Assembly (NCBI GenBank): GCA_000827265.1 | Contig: KN834888.1 | Location: 13,856-70,249, forward strand | Direction: 5' to 3' | Length of the DNA stretch: 56,394 nucleotides | Source of the DNA: Collybiopsis luxurians FD-317 M1 | Lineage: Eukaryota > Basidiomycota > Agaricomycetes > Agaricales > Omphalotaceae | Part shown: in pieces, positions 1 to 10,564 of the stretch | Layout of the letters: each line of letters begins with the position of its first letter | Position numbering within the stretch: position 1 is the first letter of the stretch | Translations under genes and position numbers: made by a program | The notes under the pieces: model-generated | Seen by the model: only the letters and a program-made list of their open reading frames with translations | What the model was told of the DNA's origin: nothing | Database searches by the model: none

Positions 1-2207
1 AAAGACTGACAGAATCCTTTACTGGTTCACCTGCGAGACTCTCCACACCACACCTTTACATATCCAGTCTGGCTACTGAGCTTGCCACAAGCAAGGTGCC
101 AAACACATGGAGGGATTGCTTTCCTCACCTGCCACAGGTGGTCTGTAAAGGTGTTTCAAATCAAAGTGGAGCAAAAATGAGAATAAACACTGGAAGTGTT
201 GTTAATTCTGTTGCATTCTCTAATGATGGTCTGAGCATTGTCTCTGGCTTAGATGACAATACTGTCTGTATCTGGGATGCAGATACTGGAGTAAAAGCTC
301 AAGCATTGGAAGGTCACTCAGGATCTGTGCAGTCTGTTGCACTCTCCTATGATGGCTCTCGCATTGTCTCTGGTTCACATGACAGGAGTATCCACATCTG
401 GGATGTAAACACTACAACAAATTTGCAGACTTTGGAAGGTCACACGGGTGCGGTTATGTCAGTTGCATTCTCCAGTGATGGGTCTCGAATTGTCTCTGGT
501 TCAGAAGATAGGGCTATCAGGATCTGGGATGCAAACTCTGGAAGGAATTTACATACTCTCAAAGGTCACACTAGGGAAGTTCAGTCTGTTGCATTCTCCA
601 ATGATGGGCTGTACATTGCCTCTGGTTCATCTGACCAGACTGTGCGCATTTGGGATGCTGGCACTGGAGTGAATTTGCAAGTTTTGAAAGGTCATAAAGA
701 TTGGATTCGGTCAGTTGCCTTCTCTTATGATGGCTCCCACCTTGTCTCTGGCTCTGATGATAAGCACATCTGCATCTGGGATGCAAAGGCTGGGACGAAA
801 TTGCAGACATTGGCTGGACATATCAATTATGTGACATCTGTCACTTTTTCCAATGATGGATCCCGCATTATTTCTAGTTCATATGACAGAACAGTTTGCA
901 TTTGGGATGCCCGCAGTGGGGAGAGATTGCAGACTCTGGATGGTCACAGCGGTTTTGTTTATTCTGTTGCATTTACCAGTGATGGCTACCACATTGTTTC
1001 TGGCTCTTTTGACCAGACTATCTGCATCTGGGATGCAAACCCTGGAGTGAATCTTCATACCTCTCCAGGTCACAAAGATTCTGTTACCTCTGTTGCATAT
1101 TCCAATGATGGCTTGCACATTGTCTCCGGCTCAAGTGACCACACTGTCTGCATCTGGGATGCAAATACTGGAGCCTGTTTGCAGACTTTGGAAGGTCACA
1201 CAGGAGATGTCTTGTCTGTTGCATTTTCAATTGATGGTTCCCGCATTGTCTCTGGCTCAGGAGATAAGACAGTCCACATCTGGGATGCAAAAACTGGAGT
1301 CATTTTGCATATTTTGGAAGGTCACACGGGTGAAGTAAATTCTGTTGCATTCTCCAAAGATGGATCCCATGTTGTCTCTGGCTCAGATGATAGGACCATT
1401 TGCATCTGGAATGCAAACACTGGAGTGAAATTACGGACTTTGGAAGGTCACACAGACTCGGTTCTCTCTGTGACATTGTCCAATGATAGCTCCCACATTG
1501 TCTCTGGCTCAAGCGACGAAACTGTTCGCATCTGGGATGCAATCACTGGAGTGAATTTGCATACCCTAGAAGGTCACACTAATTGGGTCCGATCTGTTGC
1601 ATTCTCCAATGATGGATCCTGCATTGTCTCTGGTTCAGATGATCAGACTGTCCGCATCTGGGATGCAAAGACCGGAGTTAATTTGCAGACTTTGACAGGT
1701 CACGAACATTTTGTCCTCTCTGTTGCATTCTCTAATGATGGTTCACACATTGTCTCTGGCTCAATTGACAAAACTATCCATATTTGGGATGCAAAAACAG
1801 GAGTGAATTTGCAGACTCTGGAAGGTCTCATGGATTATGTTCACTCTGTTGCATTCTCCAATGATGACTCTCGCATTGTATCTGGCTCAGAGGATAAGAC
1901 TCTACGCATCTGGGATGCAAGCCCGAGAGCCAATGTGGCAGCATCCAGAGCCCTGAGCAATGATGTCCCTCCTGTTTCACCTAAACACCTTGTTACTACT
2001 TCCGAGAGGGAGAATGGCTGGCTGTTTAATTGTGATTCTCCTCATCCAAACCGTATCATGTGGCTGCCTCCTCCTCTCTTTCAAAGTTTGCCTATTTATC
2101 CCTGCCTTAACATCCTGTCTCGGTTTGGGCACACATCTGTTACTTATAATCCTGATTTTGTTGGGACCAACTGGATGAATTGCTACAATCCTACTGGTAC
2201 TAAGTGA
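1..2207 (+). CDS. NACHT-WD40 (fungal NLR-like) protein, C-terminal WD40 part, 5' partial
   Basis: The frame is open from base 3 to a TGA at 2205-2207, so the gene starts outside the window. After a short linker (the segment reading STPHLYISSL) come 14 WD40 repeats of about 42 residues (126 bp), each ending in IWD or IWN, from about position 177 to 1925. A tail of about 90 residues rich in Pro, Trp and Tyr follows. Fourteen repeats would make two seven-bladed propellers. The gene at 52094-56021 is colinear with it from base 3 through repeat 10, and there the same linker follows a NACHT ATPase, so I infer the missing upstream part encodes that. In fungal STAND proteins the WD40 part is the ligand-sensing end and the NACHT domain drives oligomerisation. 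The repeats are unusually alike, which fits concerted evolution. No internal stop is seen. Family assignment is firm; the ligand is unknown. Confidence 0.9.
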   Translation, partial: RLTESFTGSPARLSTPHLYISSLATELATSKVPNTWRDCFPHLPQVVCKGVSNQSGAKMRINTGSVVNSVAFSNDGLSIVSGLDDNTVCIWDADTGVKAQALEGHSGSVQSVALSYDGSRIVSGSHDRSIHIWDVNTTTNLQTLEGHTGAVMSVAFSSDGSRIVSGSEDRAIRIWDANSGRNLHTLKGHTREVQSVAFSNDGLYIASGSSDQTVRIWDAGTGVNLQVLKGHKDWIRSVAFSYDGSHLVSGSDDKHICIWDAKAGTKLQTLAGHINYVTSVTFSNDGSRIISSSYDRTVCIWDARSGERLQTLDGHSGFVYSVAFTSDGYHIVSGSFDQTICIWDANPGVNLHTSPGHKDSVTSVAYSNDGLHIVSGSSDHTVCIWDANTGACLQTLEGHTGDVLSVAFSIDGSRIVSGSGDKTVHIWDAKTGVILHILEGHTGEVNSVAFSKDGSHVVSGSDDRTICIWNANTGVKLRTLEGHTDSVLSVTLSNDSSHIVSGSSDETVRIWDAITGVNLHTLEGHTNWVRSVAFSNDGSCIVSGSDDQTVRIWDAKTGVNLQTLTGHEHFVLSVAFSNDGSHIVSGSIDKTIHIWDAKTGVNLQTLEGLMDYVHSVAFSNDDSRIVSGSEDKTLRIWDASPRANVAASRALSNDVPPVSPKHLVTTSERENGWLFNCDSPHPNRIMWLPPPLFQSLPIYPCLNILSRFGHTSVTYNPDFVGTNWMNCYNPTGTK

Positions 2208-2957
2208 TGATATGCAAGTGTTTGGTTTTGTAATCTGGTTTGTTGGAGTACTGAATTCCGGTTCCCTTTGATACTCGTGAATTGTACCTGTAACTGTTTT
2301 GTTGGTGCACATGAATGATATACATTCTGTTGAGCTTTGCCTTTCACCTGCCAGGAAATCTATTCCAGTGTATACTACGAATTAAAAGAGCATATGCAAA
2401 ATTCTTTGCTCGCCGAGCAAACACCGAGTCTTCCAATGTTCTTCATTATCTGATATCTCACATGAACATAAGAAGAAGAGGTAAATTTCTTCATTTATTC
2501 TCTCTGCTTTTTTTCCACAAAGCCTGTGACCCTTGACACTTATTCTCGTAATCGATGGATCACAGAAATGTAGTCTGTATGACCGGAAGGGCCCGAAAAA
2601 TCCAATATACACGGAAGTAATTTGTATTCGGACACCTATGTACTTGTTCAATGTTCATATACTAAGATAAAACCAGCAGATCGAAAGCCATCGGGAAGGC
2701 CATATTTTGGGTTATTTCAAGGAAGTATATGAAGCGAAGATGAATGACATAACACGATAACTAAAGCTTCACCGTCATTAGAGCCCAACGAGAGAGAGAT
2801 AAGATGTGGAAACGATCAGGTGTTCTATATGTATCTTTTGTTCAGACTTGCTCTCCCTTCTTGCACCGATATTTTTAGCAGCGATCAACTCCGTGCGCAA
2901 TTTGAGCCGGTAAAGTTATGGGATCTGATCCCGACCATCTCCTCGGATATAATCGGA
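2208..2957. other. Intergenic stretch, no gene recognised
   Basis: Only short uncorrelated open frames occur here and none resembles a known family. It separates the WD40 gene end from the degenerate ACH1 duplicates. Confidence 0.5.
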
Positions 2958-4450
2958 GTGAGAAAGCGGCCATAAGACGCCTTCTCTTTCCTGCTACCTG
3001 GACCTGCTTGCTCGGTTCCCGCTCGTTGCCTTCAATTTGTATCGCCCTCCAACCATTTTCTGATCCCTCTTGCTTGCGTTCCCCTGCGGCCTTTACCAGC
3101 GTCAAACTCACCGCTCCAGCAACCTTTATATCAGTTGAACATCGTCCGTGGGCAAGAAGAAAATAAAGTTGTTGGTCGGAGGCGTGGTCAATACTTGCAG
3201 TCGAGCATTTTTGGGTTCTTGCCACAGGTACGTTGCTTTCGCTCTTCACTTTGTACAATATTCTCATCGATACCTATCAACCCGGAGTTTTTTTACTGTT
3301 ATACCTTCCAATTGAGTGACGAAGTTTCGTATCTATGCTGGGGGAAATTGATTTTTGTAGCGAAAGGGCTATTCCATTGCGTAGACACTGGTCATCTTTC
3401 TTCACAAACTTGATAACTAATCAGCCTTTCCATTTGGTGGTCTCACAGAGTCTCATCGATGGGAACTGCGACTTCCTCCTCCGATCTATCAAATCTCTCA
3501 ACTAGGATATGTTCGAGGCTTGTCTAGGAATTTATAAGTGTATATTGTCCCAGCGAACTCGCGTAATACTACCTCAAAGTAGTTAAATCCTCCTTGGAAT
3601 CCTCAACAACGTGCAGACACGCATTCGCGCTTGAAGATCTATGCAAACCCAAATCAAGCGCAGGCAATGTTTATGCTAAGATGCTCTAGAGAATGATGCG
3701 AAGTGTGATTAGAATGAGCTTTAAAGACTTGAGGGAGGTTATGGAGGAGAGGGGAGATTGCTCGAGCCGTTGTTGCCCTTGCAGTCCGGGATCGAGAGCG
3801 TGTAGAGTTGGACGAGTTTACATATATCGCGTGGTCATCTATGTTCATCTGCCCCACTCATCCCTAAACATATTTCCTTGCATCCTAGGCACTCGCTCTA
3901 CAGTACGGCCTGGACGTCGTTGTCATCGAATGAGGTCCCGCTGATTTCAGTGGCTTGTCATTACGCAAACGATCCAAAGCAATCACTGAGAGATACGCAG
4001 ATCCGGATTATAACAGATTTGTTCTGAGAGGTAGGTTGCAAATTCGAGCTCAATGTATGATGATAATTGACTGTTGGGGCTTCCTCGTCAGGCAGTATTA
4101 CGATTTCACGAATGTATAAAGAGAGGTGCAGGCCATGAGTCGCACATGCTCACGGTACATCTTACCATACTGTGATTTTTTCTTCGTATCGGATATCCTG
4201 AATTCGGAGCTTCCATCATTTGTGCCCAAGAACGCGTTCAAGGTTCGTTCATACAGTACAAACTTTTAGAACACAGGCACATGAAAGTGAAAAGGTGGAA
4301 TTGAGGGGATCGATGGATGATAGCGGTATCAACGGGTATGGCGGCGATTGAGAGATGAAGTTTATGAGGTAGTAACTGTGACCTGCCGACCCAACATGAG
4401 GCAATTGCTATTAATGACATCGCGAATGGAGCCCGTGTCATGTTCAGGTT
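2958..4450 (+). pseudogene. Degenerate acetyl-CoA hydrolase (ACH1) copy, unit 1
   Basis: Two blocks align by eye with the ACH1 gene at 49494-51914. About 3440-3810 resembles its central exon, including the run GTTGCCCTTGCAGTC. About 3955-4450 resembles its last three exons with both introns, the stop region and about 130 bp of 3' flank (compare 51525-52045). Introns are retained, so this is a DNA-level duplication rather than a retrocopy. The frame is broken everywhere. The first part (2958-3420) does not match ACH1 but is repeated in the next unit (from 4466). Homology stops about where the core promoter of the right-hand NACHT gene begins. I cannot give a percent identity without alignment. 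Confidence 0.75.
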
Positions 4451-4465
4451 CCCCTGGTGTAATTC

Positions 4466-5300
4466 AGGATAGAAACCGTCAATAAGACGCCTTTTCGCTC
4501 CCGCCTCCTGGACTCGCTTGGTCGGTTCCCGCTCGTCGCTATTTTTCGTATCCAGCTCCGTTCAATTTTCAACCCTTCTTACTTCTGTTCCACTGCAGCT
4601 CTTGCCAGCTTTGAATTCACCTCTCCAGTCTCATGTTATTCAAGTATAGTCGACACGAAGAAGATGATGAAAATGTAGTTGAAAATTATTGTGTACTTGC
4701 CACAGGTACGTTTCTTTCCGCCTTGACTCTGTACGATTTTCTCATCGATAGCCATCAAGCAGGAGCTCTTAACCGCTGCTGTCCCTTCCAAGCTACTAAC
4801 GATGTGGATATCCAAGATGGGAGAAATTAATTTTTGCGGCGGAAGGCCTATTCAGTCGCGTAAATTCTAGTTACTTTCATGTACAGATAGAATAACTAAT
4901 GAACATGTTCGTTCAGCGTTGTGAGGTCTTATCTATAAAAGCCTCAACCTCCTGCTCCAGTAAACCGCCAAATCTAACAAATCTCTTGAGTATAATATTA
5001 TCGAAGCTTGTCCGTCTATTCTTAGGCATCGACTGTACCAACTGACTCAGCTGGTTTGACTTTAAAATAGCCGAACCCTCATCCTCCTCGCAACTCTCAC
5101 CGACGTTCAGACATAAATCTGCCCCGGAATGTCGACGTAACCCCAGATCGAGTGATGGTGGCGTTTAGGTTTGGATTCGTCGGCGCAAGATGGGTAGAGG
5201 CATTAGGCGGAGCGTTTAGAACCTGGAGGGAGGTTATAGAAGGGAGGGGGAATACTCGAGTCGTTGTTGACCCTTGTCGCGCTTCCTGCGCTCCTGCACA
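4466..5300 (+). pseudogene. Degenerate ACH1-related copy, unit 2 (tandem duplicate of unit 1)
   Basis: This stretch repeats unit 1 in the same orientation. The block ATAAGACGCCTT, the run TCGGTTCCCGCTCG and the intron-like start ACAGGTACGTT all recur, so 4480-4800 parallels 2970-3310. About 5100-5290 again resembles the central ACH1 exon, including CCAGATCGAGT, which also occurs near 50442. The 3' ACH1 exons seen in unit 1 are missing. No open frame survives. It reads as a tandem duplication followed by decay. Confidence 0.6.
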
Positions 5301-5310
5301 TGAAGCCCGA

Positions 5311-5335
5311 CAAGTTCACCACTTCGGTGAACTTG
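5311..5335. repeat. Perfect 10-bp hairpin
   Basis: CAAGTTCACC, a five-base spacer ACTTC and GGTGAACTTG form a perfect inverted repeat. It lies at the end of the ACH1-like duplicate and could mark a rearrangement boundary or a small element end. No function can be assigned. Confidence 0.6.
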
Positions 5336-6026
5336 GATTATAGTTATTCCATGATCAACAGTGCTTCGATCGTTATTTAGACTATTTAGGATATTCCATT
5401 ACTTAATTTAGATACTGAATGTATTAACACTCCACTGTCGTTTGCGGTCGAGTTTTACTTGGACATACTTCCCCTGTATGCCATGTTACCACCACCACCG
5501 TAGTAGTATATATAGTAGATTTTACTTTACACGAAGACAGACAGTTTTCTCCCCGTCTATCCTCTTTCTCAGACCTCGGAACGCCTCTCCGTACTTGGTC
5601 CGACTCGGGTTCTATTCCTCTGAACCGTGAGTTGGTTCGATACCCTGCACTGTGTAGACAGTAGAGTTGGACTACTGGAAAGTTGGCGTAGGGATCATTT
5701 GATAACGTGTGGTTTTGGACGGGAGTTTTGCAGGATGAAATGATTGCCTGCTACGTTGGATTTGAGGCTCTTAATCTATATTTGCATGTTCAGAATCAGA
5801 TATATGTATTTCGCCTGCTCATCGATTCGAGCAACGTAATATGGAAGACTAACCTGAAAACCCTTTATCCTGGGACGTTGAACAGTTTTCCGATAAGAGA
5901 TAAGCGAACTGAGAAAGATAAGATATTGATAAGATCTGTTATGCTGCCCGCGTAACTCGCTCTAAATCTTTCCCGCCATGTTCATTTTCAGTCCTTTGGC
6001 AGCGGTAGGTAGAATTATGCGTCTCG
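5336..6026. other. Intergenic stretch, nothing recognised
   Basis: Open frames of at most 82 codons are present, without family resemblance or supporting splice structure. Confidence 0.4.
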
Positions 6027-6445
6027 CCGGTGCGTCACGCGTTTTACGGTGCGTATGTGCGTATGCGTATGCGTACGTGCGTCAATTGATTTTTATCAAA
6101 GCTGATTAAATATGTTTTTTTTACCAATGTTACCTTGTATGTCGTCGTAATTATTATACAATCAATTGATTAACTACAATTATAACCAATTCTTTGAATA
6201 TATTTCTTGAAATTGAAGGCAAAAAAACCGTAATTAACTCAATTTAACATATACGCATCACGCATTTTTTCTTGTGACTTGAATGCATTTGACGCATCTT
6301 GTCCCTGATGCGTTTGAATGCATACAGATGCGTATCAATGCGTATACGCATTGGCGCTGAACGCCCAATCAAATGCGTCAAATTTTTTCCCGGTGCGTCA
6401 AATGCGTCAAATGCGTCAAGTGCGTAACCGGTGCATCAAGCATGC
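6027..6445. repeat. Degenerate short-period TGCGTC/TGCGTA repeat cluster
   Basis: The block starts with GTGCGTATGTGCGTATGCGT and ends with repeated AAATGCGTC units. Its two ends share a direct motif, CCGGTGCGTCA near 6028 and CCGGTGCATCA near 6428, each followed by a GCGTTTTAC-like run. Inside, TGCGT and its complement ACGCA alternate with AT-rich spacer. It could be a non-autonomous transposon with sub-terminal repeats. No coding potential is visible. Confidence 0.6.
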
Positions 6446-6725
6446 GTTTTACTAATTTATGCCCTATCAACGATAAGCTTATTAGCGTGCATGGCTACTC
6501 CAAGTCAATGTGACTCAATACATAGATTTCGGGTATACATGCAATTGTTTCCCCTACAATTTAGCTTTTAAATACTCAATTCGATGCAGCTGCGACTTCG
6601 TAAGTTCTGCTGCTGTCTCCCTGCTCTATTACATAACAAATACATACTAGTGCCAATGTCTTTGGTATGTTATGAGCTTGTTGATTGATTAAGTATGCGG
6701 CTAACTCAAGATATCTATTCTACAG

Positions 6726-7184
6726 CAATTTGCGACAGGCTCAACATACTCTGGTCCAATCCCTTGGCTCGGATGCGTTGTCCAAGTTGTCCATGGTCCT
6801 TACAAGTCTTGCCAAGGGGCTGTTCAAGATGTCAATCGTTCACTGTCAAGTATCAGTGGACTTACTTTGAGACTGCAGCTTTTTCTTAGCACAACACATG
6901 GTGTAAATCCTTCCATCACCATAGACTATGAGCATGTTTGTGAAGTGGAGTAAGTGTATTTCTTGCTTTTATTGTATCAACTCTTTCATTTATACTGTTA
7001 TTTGAGTAGTACTTGGAAAACTCTAGCTGAAAAATATCCATTGAAACATAATCAAAGCTTTTTCCATCCAAACTTTGACTACATTCCAGCTGTAGTTGAC
7101 AAGCCATACATCCCACAGCCAATGCCTGAACTTATTTGCCCCCCAACCCCACGGCCACCCCCAAGTGAGGGGCGACAAGATTTT
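6726..7184 (+). pseudogene. KOW-motif (Spt5-like) protein, N-terminal fragment
   Basis: Two exon-like pieces (6726-6950 and 7010-7184) join across a 59-nt GT..AG intron. The first reads PIPWLGCVVQVVHGPYKS, then QGAVQDV, and ends YEHVCEVE. The HGPYK..QGAVQDV pattern is the Gly-centred KOW signature found in transcription elongation factor Spt5 and in multicopy Agaricomycete proteins. The second continues with a Pro-rich linker (PQPMPELICPPTPRPPP). The frame runs into the short-period repeat at 7185, and a matching C-terminal piece resumes at 9510, so the gene looks interrupted. I found no convincing upstream exons. The role is unknown; an Spt5-like nucleic-acid contact is an inference from KOW alone. 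Confidence 0.5.
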
Positions 7185-7700
7185 TGCATGCAAGTGGTGC
7201 GTGGTGCATGTCAAATCTAGTGCGTGTCGGTGCATGTCGGTGCATGTCAGTATTTTAATTCATGTACCTTTGAATTTTCTCGGCACTTCCTATACATTAT
7301 TCCTATTAATGTATATAATCAATGTGATATTTGCATACATATACCATATTTAATATATAAAAATATTAAAATATGTGACTGATCTTACCTACCATTATAT
7401 TTCAATGCATTGGGTGATAAACTTGAATACTTCAAGTCCCTAGGCTTGAAATCAACATAGAAAATGCATGTATATCAAGATACATGCATCATGCATTGGC
7501 ACGCACCAACATGCACCAACACGCACCGGCACGCACCAACATGCACCAACACACACTGTGTCATGCAATGCATGAGAGAAGTGCATGCACGCATGCACAT
7601 GTCAGCACAGGTGCATGCATATCAACACGCATGTGTGCATGTCCGCATGCACACATGCATATCAACACGCTTGCATGTATGTTTGCACGCACACATGCTG
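7185..7700. repeat. Inverted clusters of GTGCATGTC / GCACCAACATGCACC short repeats
   Basis: At 7195-7250 the top strand repeats GGTGCATGTC-like units. At 7495-7560 the complementary type (GCACCAACATGCACCAAC) is repeated, so the two clusters are inverted about a 230-bp AT-rich core. A third run to 7700 is built of GCATG and CACGC words. Two short frames are spurious products of the repeat. The structure resembles a small non-autonomous element that broke the KOW gene. Confidence 0.6.
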
Positions 7701-8069
7701 TAATGAAGTTTTGCATGTGTGCACACATTTGTAATGATTTTTATCCAGCATGTACAGTGTAATATTCAATGTGCAAGCACAGAAATCTTATTATTTAAAT
7801 TTATTCAAGTGTATGCATTTGAATACTGACTCGCTCTCAGACTCACAATGTATGAACCACTAAGAGTTTCAAATTAAAGCAGTACTATGTATACTGTATA
7901 ATGTCCGTAGGTGATGAATAGCCTCCACTGGAGTACCCACAAACCCAAGTGCAGGAAAAGAAGAACCAAAGACAAAAGGAAAAGGAAGATAAGTATTTGG
8001 ATATATGTAGTAGCAAGCACTATCAAAGAGCAACTTGAAATAAATAACTTATGAGGTACCGTGTGTACC
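7701..8069. other. Spacer without recognisable gene
   Basis: AT-rich sequence between the short-period repeat and the end of the minus-strand duplicate. No feature seen. Confidence 0.4.
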
Positions 8070-9480
8070 TGATGACCTTTCTGTCTTTTTTGAGAGAGCA
8101 TGGGGCACTGGTCTAGTGGAATGATTTCTCTGTTGCCCCTTCCAAGTATTTTCCAGCTCAATATTGTAATCTGGACCAACCTATTGCTCTATTAGTGAGG
8201 AAGATGAAAGCAGATGCATAACATACCTGAGTCTCAGACTCATTGCCCTCTCACAATTGACCCTCAATTTCTGGGCCTGGAGGAATATAGGGATTCCAAC
8301 CATCTTCATGCATTCCAGTATCAAGACCCCCACTGCATATTTCCTGCAACTCCTGCTTTCTCTGATCTATCAAACATTGCCCAGCCAAGAATCACCATGG
8401 CCTCCATATCCACATCAACAGGCTCTATCTTGACTGATCCCTCTAGTGACTGCCCTGTGTACTTGTCAAGTCTAATCCAAGCCTGATCTAGAATGAATTT
8501 CTCAAGCTCTTCATGGGCCTCTGAAGAAGGGCAGTCCTCCATTGCCATAAATTGAGAGTGATTATGATGTGCAACAAGCAGAGTCCGTGCATGAGTCAGG
8601 GCAAGGTCTAAGGATGAAGGATGAAGATTTTTACCCTTCACAATATGTTTATAAAAATAATTGTTAATGCAAGCCTCATCATCTTGGGTCACTCCACCCC
8701 TGAAGTTGGGCTAGTGCTTCTTCTCAAATGTTAGCTGAGTCTGGTTTAGTACTGGTACATAGCTTGTATCTGTGATGTTTCCAGAATCAAAGGCAAGACT
8801 ATGCAGGACTTGTTGATGTGGGAAAAGGGCTTTACAAGTCTCTGTATCAAAAGGCAATGAAGTTGGATTGATAGAAAAGTCCTCTTCCTCTGTTTGTATC
8901 ATATGAGGTTGCTTATACTTTTCAAGCTATAAAGGTGGAAGAATTAGAACTTATCCATTTTTTCACATAAATCACATACCCAAATTAAGCAACATGCTGG
9001 AGCATTTCTATAGAGTGCACTAGTTACTTGACTCGCTGGAACATGCTTGAGGATTTTCTCAGCCAGAGGACCCTCAGTTCCATGCCACATACACACTGTG
9101 AAAGTTTTTTTTCTTTTATCACAGGCCAAAATCCTGGCAGGGTAAAAATACACATCCTCTGCATTGGCTCTAACAAGGGCACATCTACCAAGACTATACC
9201 AGAAACCACTAATAGGACATTTCCAGAAATTAGAAATATAAAAATTACTTACAAGAGTACATTCTGAGATGCCAAAGCTATCTTTTGTTGTATTCTTTGT
9301 GATCCCCGAGGTAATATATGACTAGCCAATTCCTCAATATTGCAAAGATGGCATAGAAACTCCCCCAAAATGTTTTCTTTTTCTTGTTCCACCAAACATG
9401 CTAAGTGTGTGTATCTTTCACAATCTTCACATTTAACAATTATTTGCTCAATTCCTCCACAATTTTTGATACTGTGTCAG
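8070..9480 (-). pseudogene. Second, partial copy of the fusion gene's PHD and C-terminal modules
   Basis: Read from high to low coordinates this repeats the order of the larger gene at 10081-13377. It begins with a PHD-like segment near 9350-9480 (C-x9-C-x2-C-x4-H-x2-C, later CHLC). A module with YFYPARILAC and VCMWHG follows (9153-8944), parallel to YYYPACLI and VEMWQG in the other copy. Then comes a helical C-terminal module ending AGVAGNMQWG (8692-8321), parallel to AGVAGNHQWG. A tail near 8179-8072 resembles the sequence next to the assembly gap. The peptidase part is absent: the copy starts about 30 bp from the KOW exon at 9510. At least three short introns are needed to join the pieces. 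I infer a truncated duplicate; function unknown. Confidence 0.6.
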
Positions 9481-9509
9481 ATTACTGAGTGATATTTTCA
9501 TTCATGCAG

Positions 9510-9998
9510 CCTGATGATGTGGAGTGCAATTCTTCCCATTGGAATCTTCATCCAGCCTTTGCAGGAAAGTGCTTGTTTGTTTCCATTGATCTCTCCCATT
9601 CTCACTTTGGTGGAACTTCAAAGTGGGTACAGATTGATAATGGGATTGCTTACATTCAAAAGCAAGGTGGCCATTCTGAATCCATTGACCTTCTTTTTAT
9701 CATCAAACCTATCATTGCACCCTTATGCACATGCAAATCCCTCCTAGCCATAGTGACAGGTGACCATACTGGGAAACTTGTATGCTGCATCAAGTGGATG
9801 TTGGAGGACAATCAGGAACGGCTCTATGTAGCATGTGCACAGAATGCAGGAACATTGTCAGAAACATTGGATGACAATGTATTCCCAGTGTATTGTTGGG
9901 AAGTTGTAGAAATTGAAGTGGGGTCTGAAGCTCAAAAGCATGGTAAAATGCTGATCAAGCAGCTACAGAAGAAACTTAATTCAAAGAAGCAACCTTAG
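9510..9998 (+). pseudogene. KOW-motif (Spt5-like) protein, C-terminal fragment
   Basis: The exon follows a good acceptor (TTCATGCAG) and stays open for 162 codons to TAG. It starts PDDVECNSSHWNLHPAFAGK, a segment typical of the C-terminal part of the same KOW family, and contains a second KOW-like motif, VTGDHTGKLVCCI, about 80 codons in. A Lys/Gln-rich end follows. With the fragment at 6726-7184 it would give the usual order KOW, Pro-rich linker, HW..H module, KOW. The two are separated by repeats and by an opposite-strand pseudogene. If all of 7185-9509 were spliced out as one long intron the gene might still be expressed, but the intron would be about 40 times the local norm. The stop faces the minus-strand fusion gene. 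Confidence 0.5.
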
Positions 9999-10106
9999 AT
10001 TTGTACAAATGGTGCAACTACTGATGATTAACATAGTAATAATTTGTATATAGTAGAAAGTATATATCCAAGCTTCCCTTTCAACTTCGCCGTCCAGAAT
10101 TCTTTT

Positions 10107-10564
10107 NNNNNNNNNNNNNNNNNNNNNNNNNNNNNNNNNNNNNNNNNNNNNNNNNNNNNNNNNNNNNNNNNNNNNNNNNNNNNNNNNNNNNNNNNNNNNN
10201 NNNNNNNNNNNNNNNNNNNNNNNNNNNNNNNNNNNNNNNNNNNNNNNNNNNNNNNNNNNNNNNNNNNNNNNNNNNNNNNNNNNNNNNNNNNNNNNNNNNN
10301 NNNNNNNNNNNNNNNNNNNNNNNNNNNNNNNNNNNNNNNNNNNNNNNNNNNNNNNNNNNNNNNNNNNNNNNNNNNNNNNNNNNNNNNNNNNNNNNNNNNN
10401 NNNNNNNNNNNNNNNNNNNNNNNNNNNNNNNNNNNNNNNNNNNNNNNNNNNNNNNNNNNNNNNNNNNNNNNNNNNNNNNNNNNNNNNNNNNNNNNNNNNN
10501 NNNNNNNNNNNNNNNNNNNNNNNNNNNNNNNNNNNNNNNNNNNNNNNNNNNNNNNNNNNNNNNN
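10107..10564. other. Assembly gap (458 N)
   Basis: A run of undetermined bases. It hides the 3' end of the minus-strand fusion gene. The true size may differ from the number of Ns. Confidence 0.99.

Noticed and set aside
448..1542. Several 65-80 codon frames on both strands inside the WD40 array
   Set aside because: They recur every 126 bp as shadows of the repeat; the WD40 frame explains the region.
7190..7720. CRISPR-like array
   Set aside because: Units are short, irregular and without unique spacers, and the genome is eukaryotic.
7464..7762. His/Cys/Ala-rich frames of 79 and 92 codons
   Set aside because: Direct translation of the GCATGCAC short repeats in two frames; no splice or motif support.
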